DNA from: OMIS01 sp964443885
Lineage (GTDB): Bacteria > Patescibacteriota > Microgenomatia > UBA1400 > PJMF01
DNA: 23,473 nt
Direction of reading: 5' to 3'
Assembly: GCA_964443885.1 (NCBI GenBank)
Contig: CAYUES010000011.1
Span: 1 to 23,473 of the forward strand
This document shows, piece by piece, positions 22,421 through 23,473 of the stretch. The first letter of the stretch is position 1. Every line of letters starts with the position of its first letter. The position numbers and the translations under genes are program-made. The notes beneath the pieces are model-generated. The model searched no databases. It had not been told where the DNA came from and saw only the letters and a list, made by a program, of their open reading frames with translations.

Positions 22421-23473
22421 ATGGCGATCAAACCAGAGAAAACCCACCACAATAAACAACTAAAATACAAATTATATAAGTCCCATTTAATTTCATATGC
22501 CAAGAAGAAAAAATTGGCAAAAAAAGATGTTCAGATTAATAATTTTGTGCTTCCGATAGATACCAAGCGCGCTCACAAAGTCCTCATTCAACCAGACTTC
22601 TTTTCTATCCTAAAGTATTTACATATTGGGACGCAAAAAATACACAAAGATAGTACGAAGACGGTCGCTCGTTTGCTCTCAAAAGTTGCAAAAAGAGCTC
22701 GCCACGCACTTCCTTCCCAAAAATCTCTCACCAGAACAGTCAAAAAACGCCTGTCGATAGCGACTACTTTTTCTGCGACTTTCACGACACCCAAACGCAC
22801 CAAGCAGCAGTTTGTTAAAAAATTTGCAGTGCCTTCGCCACTACCAAAGCTAGCCGGAGTTGTTGCGGCCAGTTGGGCACACGTTCGTAGTGACTTCCAA
22901 ACTCTCTACACCAACCTCAAAAACTGGCGCCCTGCCTTGTTTTTTGCTGGTCTCAAGAGAGTTAGAATTTTCCAAGCTCGTGTCAGTAAGAAAACCGCTC
23001 GTTCATATCACTCCACAGCTCGGTGGTTACGCTTGGTGTATCGCTGGAACCGCAAGCAACGACTCAGTTTTATTCGTGAGCTAAAAAGCCAGAAAGATAA
23101 CTTCCACAACAGTCTATTGATGAAAGTGCTGACTGCTCCATTTAAACCTTTTTTATACAGTCTTCGGCTTTTTCCTTTACACTCATTCATCGCAATTTTC
23201 TTGAGTGTATCGCTGTTTGCGGGTACGTACGGCCTACATGAAATTATCTTTAAGGATCTGCCATCTGTGATGGAGCTGACTACTCAGGAACCAGCGGTTT
23301 CAAGTAAAATTCTTGATCGCAACGGCCGAGTTTTGTACACAATGTATAAAGATGAAAATCGCACGATTGTGCCACTCAGTTACATCTCGCCCCATCTTAT
23401 TAACGCCACGATCGCGATTGAAGATCAAGATTTTTACAACCATCAAGGTTTTTCTATTCGCGGAATTTCACGG
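22421..23473 (+). CDS. Second class A penicillin-binding protein, partial, with long basic N-terminal extension
   Basis: 351 codons are open to the window edge. Residues 1-252 are a hydrophilic, strongly Lys/Arg-rich region with no recognised domain (for example KKKLAKKD and many Arg/Lys-flanked hydrophobic helices such as WLRLVYRWNRKQRLSF). A membrane helix follows (about 256-276, FIAIFLSVSLFAGTYGLHEI), then the start of GT51: SSKILDRNGRVLY, YKDENRT, and IAIEDQDFYNHQGF (E334). This matches the first PBP closely in order (DRNG, LY, Y-DENRT, IED-FY-H-GF), so the two are paralogs. The first PBP has only about 57 residues before its helix. The transpeptidase part lies beyond the window. Confidence 0.95.
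   Translation, partial: MAIKPEKTHHNKQLKYKLYKSHLISYAKKKKLAKKDVQINNFVLPIDTKRAHKVLIQPDFFSILKYLHIGTQKIHKDSTKTVARLLSKVAKRARHALPSQKSLTRTVKKRLSIATTFSATFTTPKRTKQQFVKKFAVPSPLPKLAGVVAASWAHVRSDFQTLYTNLKNWRPALFFAGLKRVRIFQARVSKKTARSYHSTARWLRLVYRWNRKQRLSFIRELKSQKDNFHNSLLMKVLTAPFKPFLYSLRLFPLHSFIAIFLSVSLFAGTYGLHEIIFKDLPSVMELTTQEPAVSSKILDRNGRVLYTMYKDENRTIVPLSYISPHLINATIAIEDQDFYNHQGFSIRGISR

Noticed and set aside
1..23473. TGA read as glycine (genetic code 25)
   Set aside because: Genes end properly at TGA, for example at 15963-15965, and the conserved genes contain no in-frame TGA.

Overview
The window looks like a piece of a Candidate Phyla Radiation (Patescibacteria) chromosome, most likely from the Microgenomates side. 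This is inferred from gene content: a DUF5667-like protein, a membrane-anchored Thr/Pro-rich giant, many lineage-specific small helical proteins, an archaeal-type CMP kinase, a compact YidC, a monomeric B12-dependent ribonucleotide reductase and many start codons with a -10 box right in front of them. TGA is used as a stop (for example at 15963-15965), so this is not one of the CPR lineages that read TGA as glycine. There are no tRNAs, rRNAs, insertion sequences or CRISPR arrays. Gene density is very high; the largest gap is about 264 bases.

Layout. 1-884 (-): a partial unknown protein leaving the left edge, divergent from a small unknown protein at 1028-1555 (+). 1655-3693 (-): groES-groEL with a strong promoter and a CIRCE-like operator, so probably HrcA-controlled. 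3824-5704 (-): an unknown small protein, a YidC/Oxa1-type insertase and an SPFH/band-7 protein, a plausible membrane insertion and quality-control set. 5838-8287 (+): a TsaC-TsaE fusion followed by TsaD, which together supply three of the four bacterial t6A tRNA-modification activities in two genes. 8309-12885 (-): a three-gene unit led by a 1061-residue protein with a cytoplasmic domain, three membrane helices and a long extracellular part made of small domains spaced by Thr/Pro linkers, followed by two unknown helical proteins. 13150-15835 (-): nrdR-nrdJ with two tandem NrdR boxes upstream, an autoregulated deoxynucleotide-supply unit. 15963-18512 (-): a DUF5667-like anchored protein, a degenerate CPBP membrane protein, an archaeal-type CMP kinase and a HEPN-like protein. 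18686-23473 (+): a class A penicillin-binding protein, a membrane-anchored GH18 protein 2 bases downstream, then a second class A PBP that runs off the right edge and carries an unusual ~250-residue basic cytoplasmic extension. This last block is a peptidoglycan synthesis and remodelling cluster.

Regulation. Several first-in-operon genes (left-edge gene, 1028, 5704, 5838, 12885, 22421) have a -10 box ending 6-12 bases before the start codon, often as extended TGGTATNNT, which predicts leaderless or near-leaderless mRNAs. Internal genes and groES, groEL, the SPFH gene, nrdR and nrdJ have purine-rich Shine-Dalgarno sequences. The window therefore appears to use two modes of translation start.
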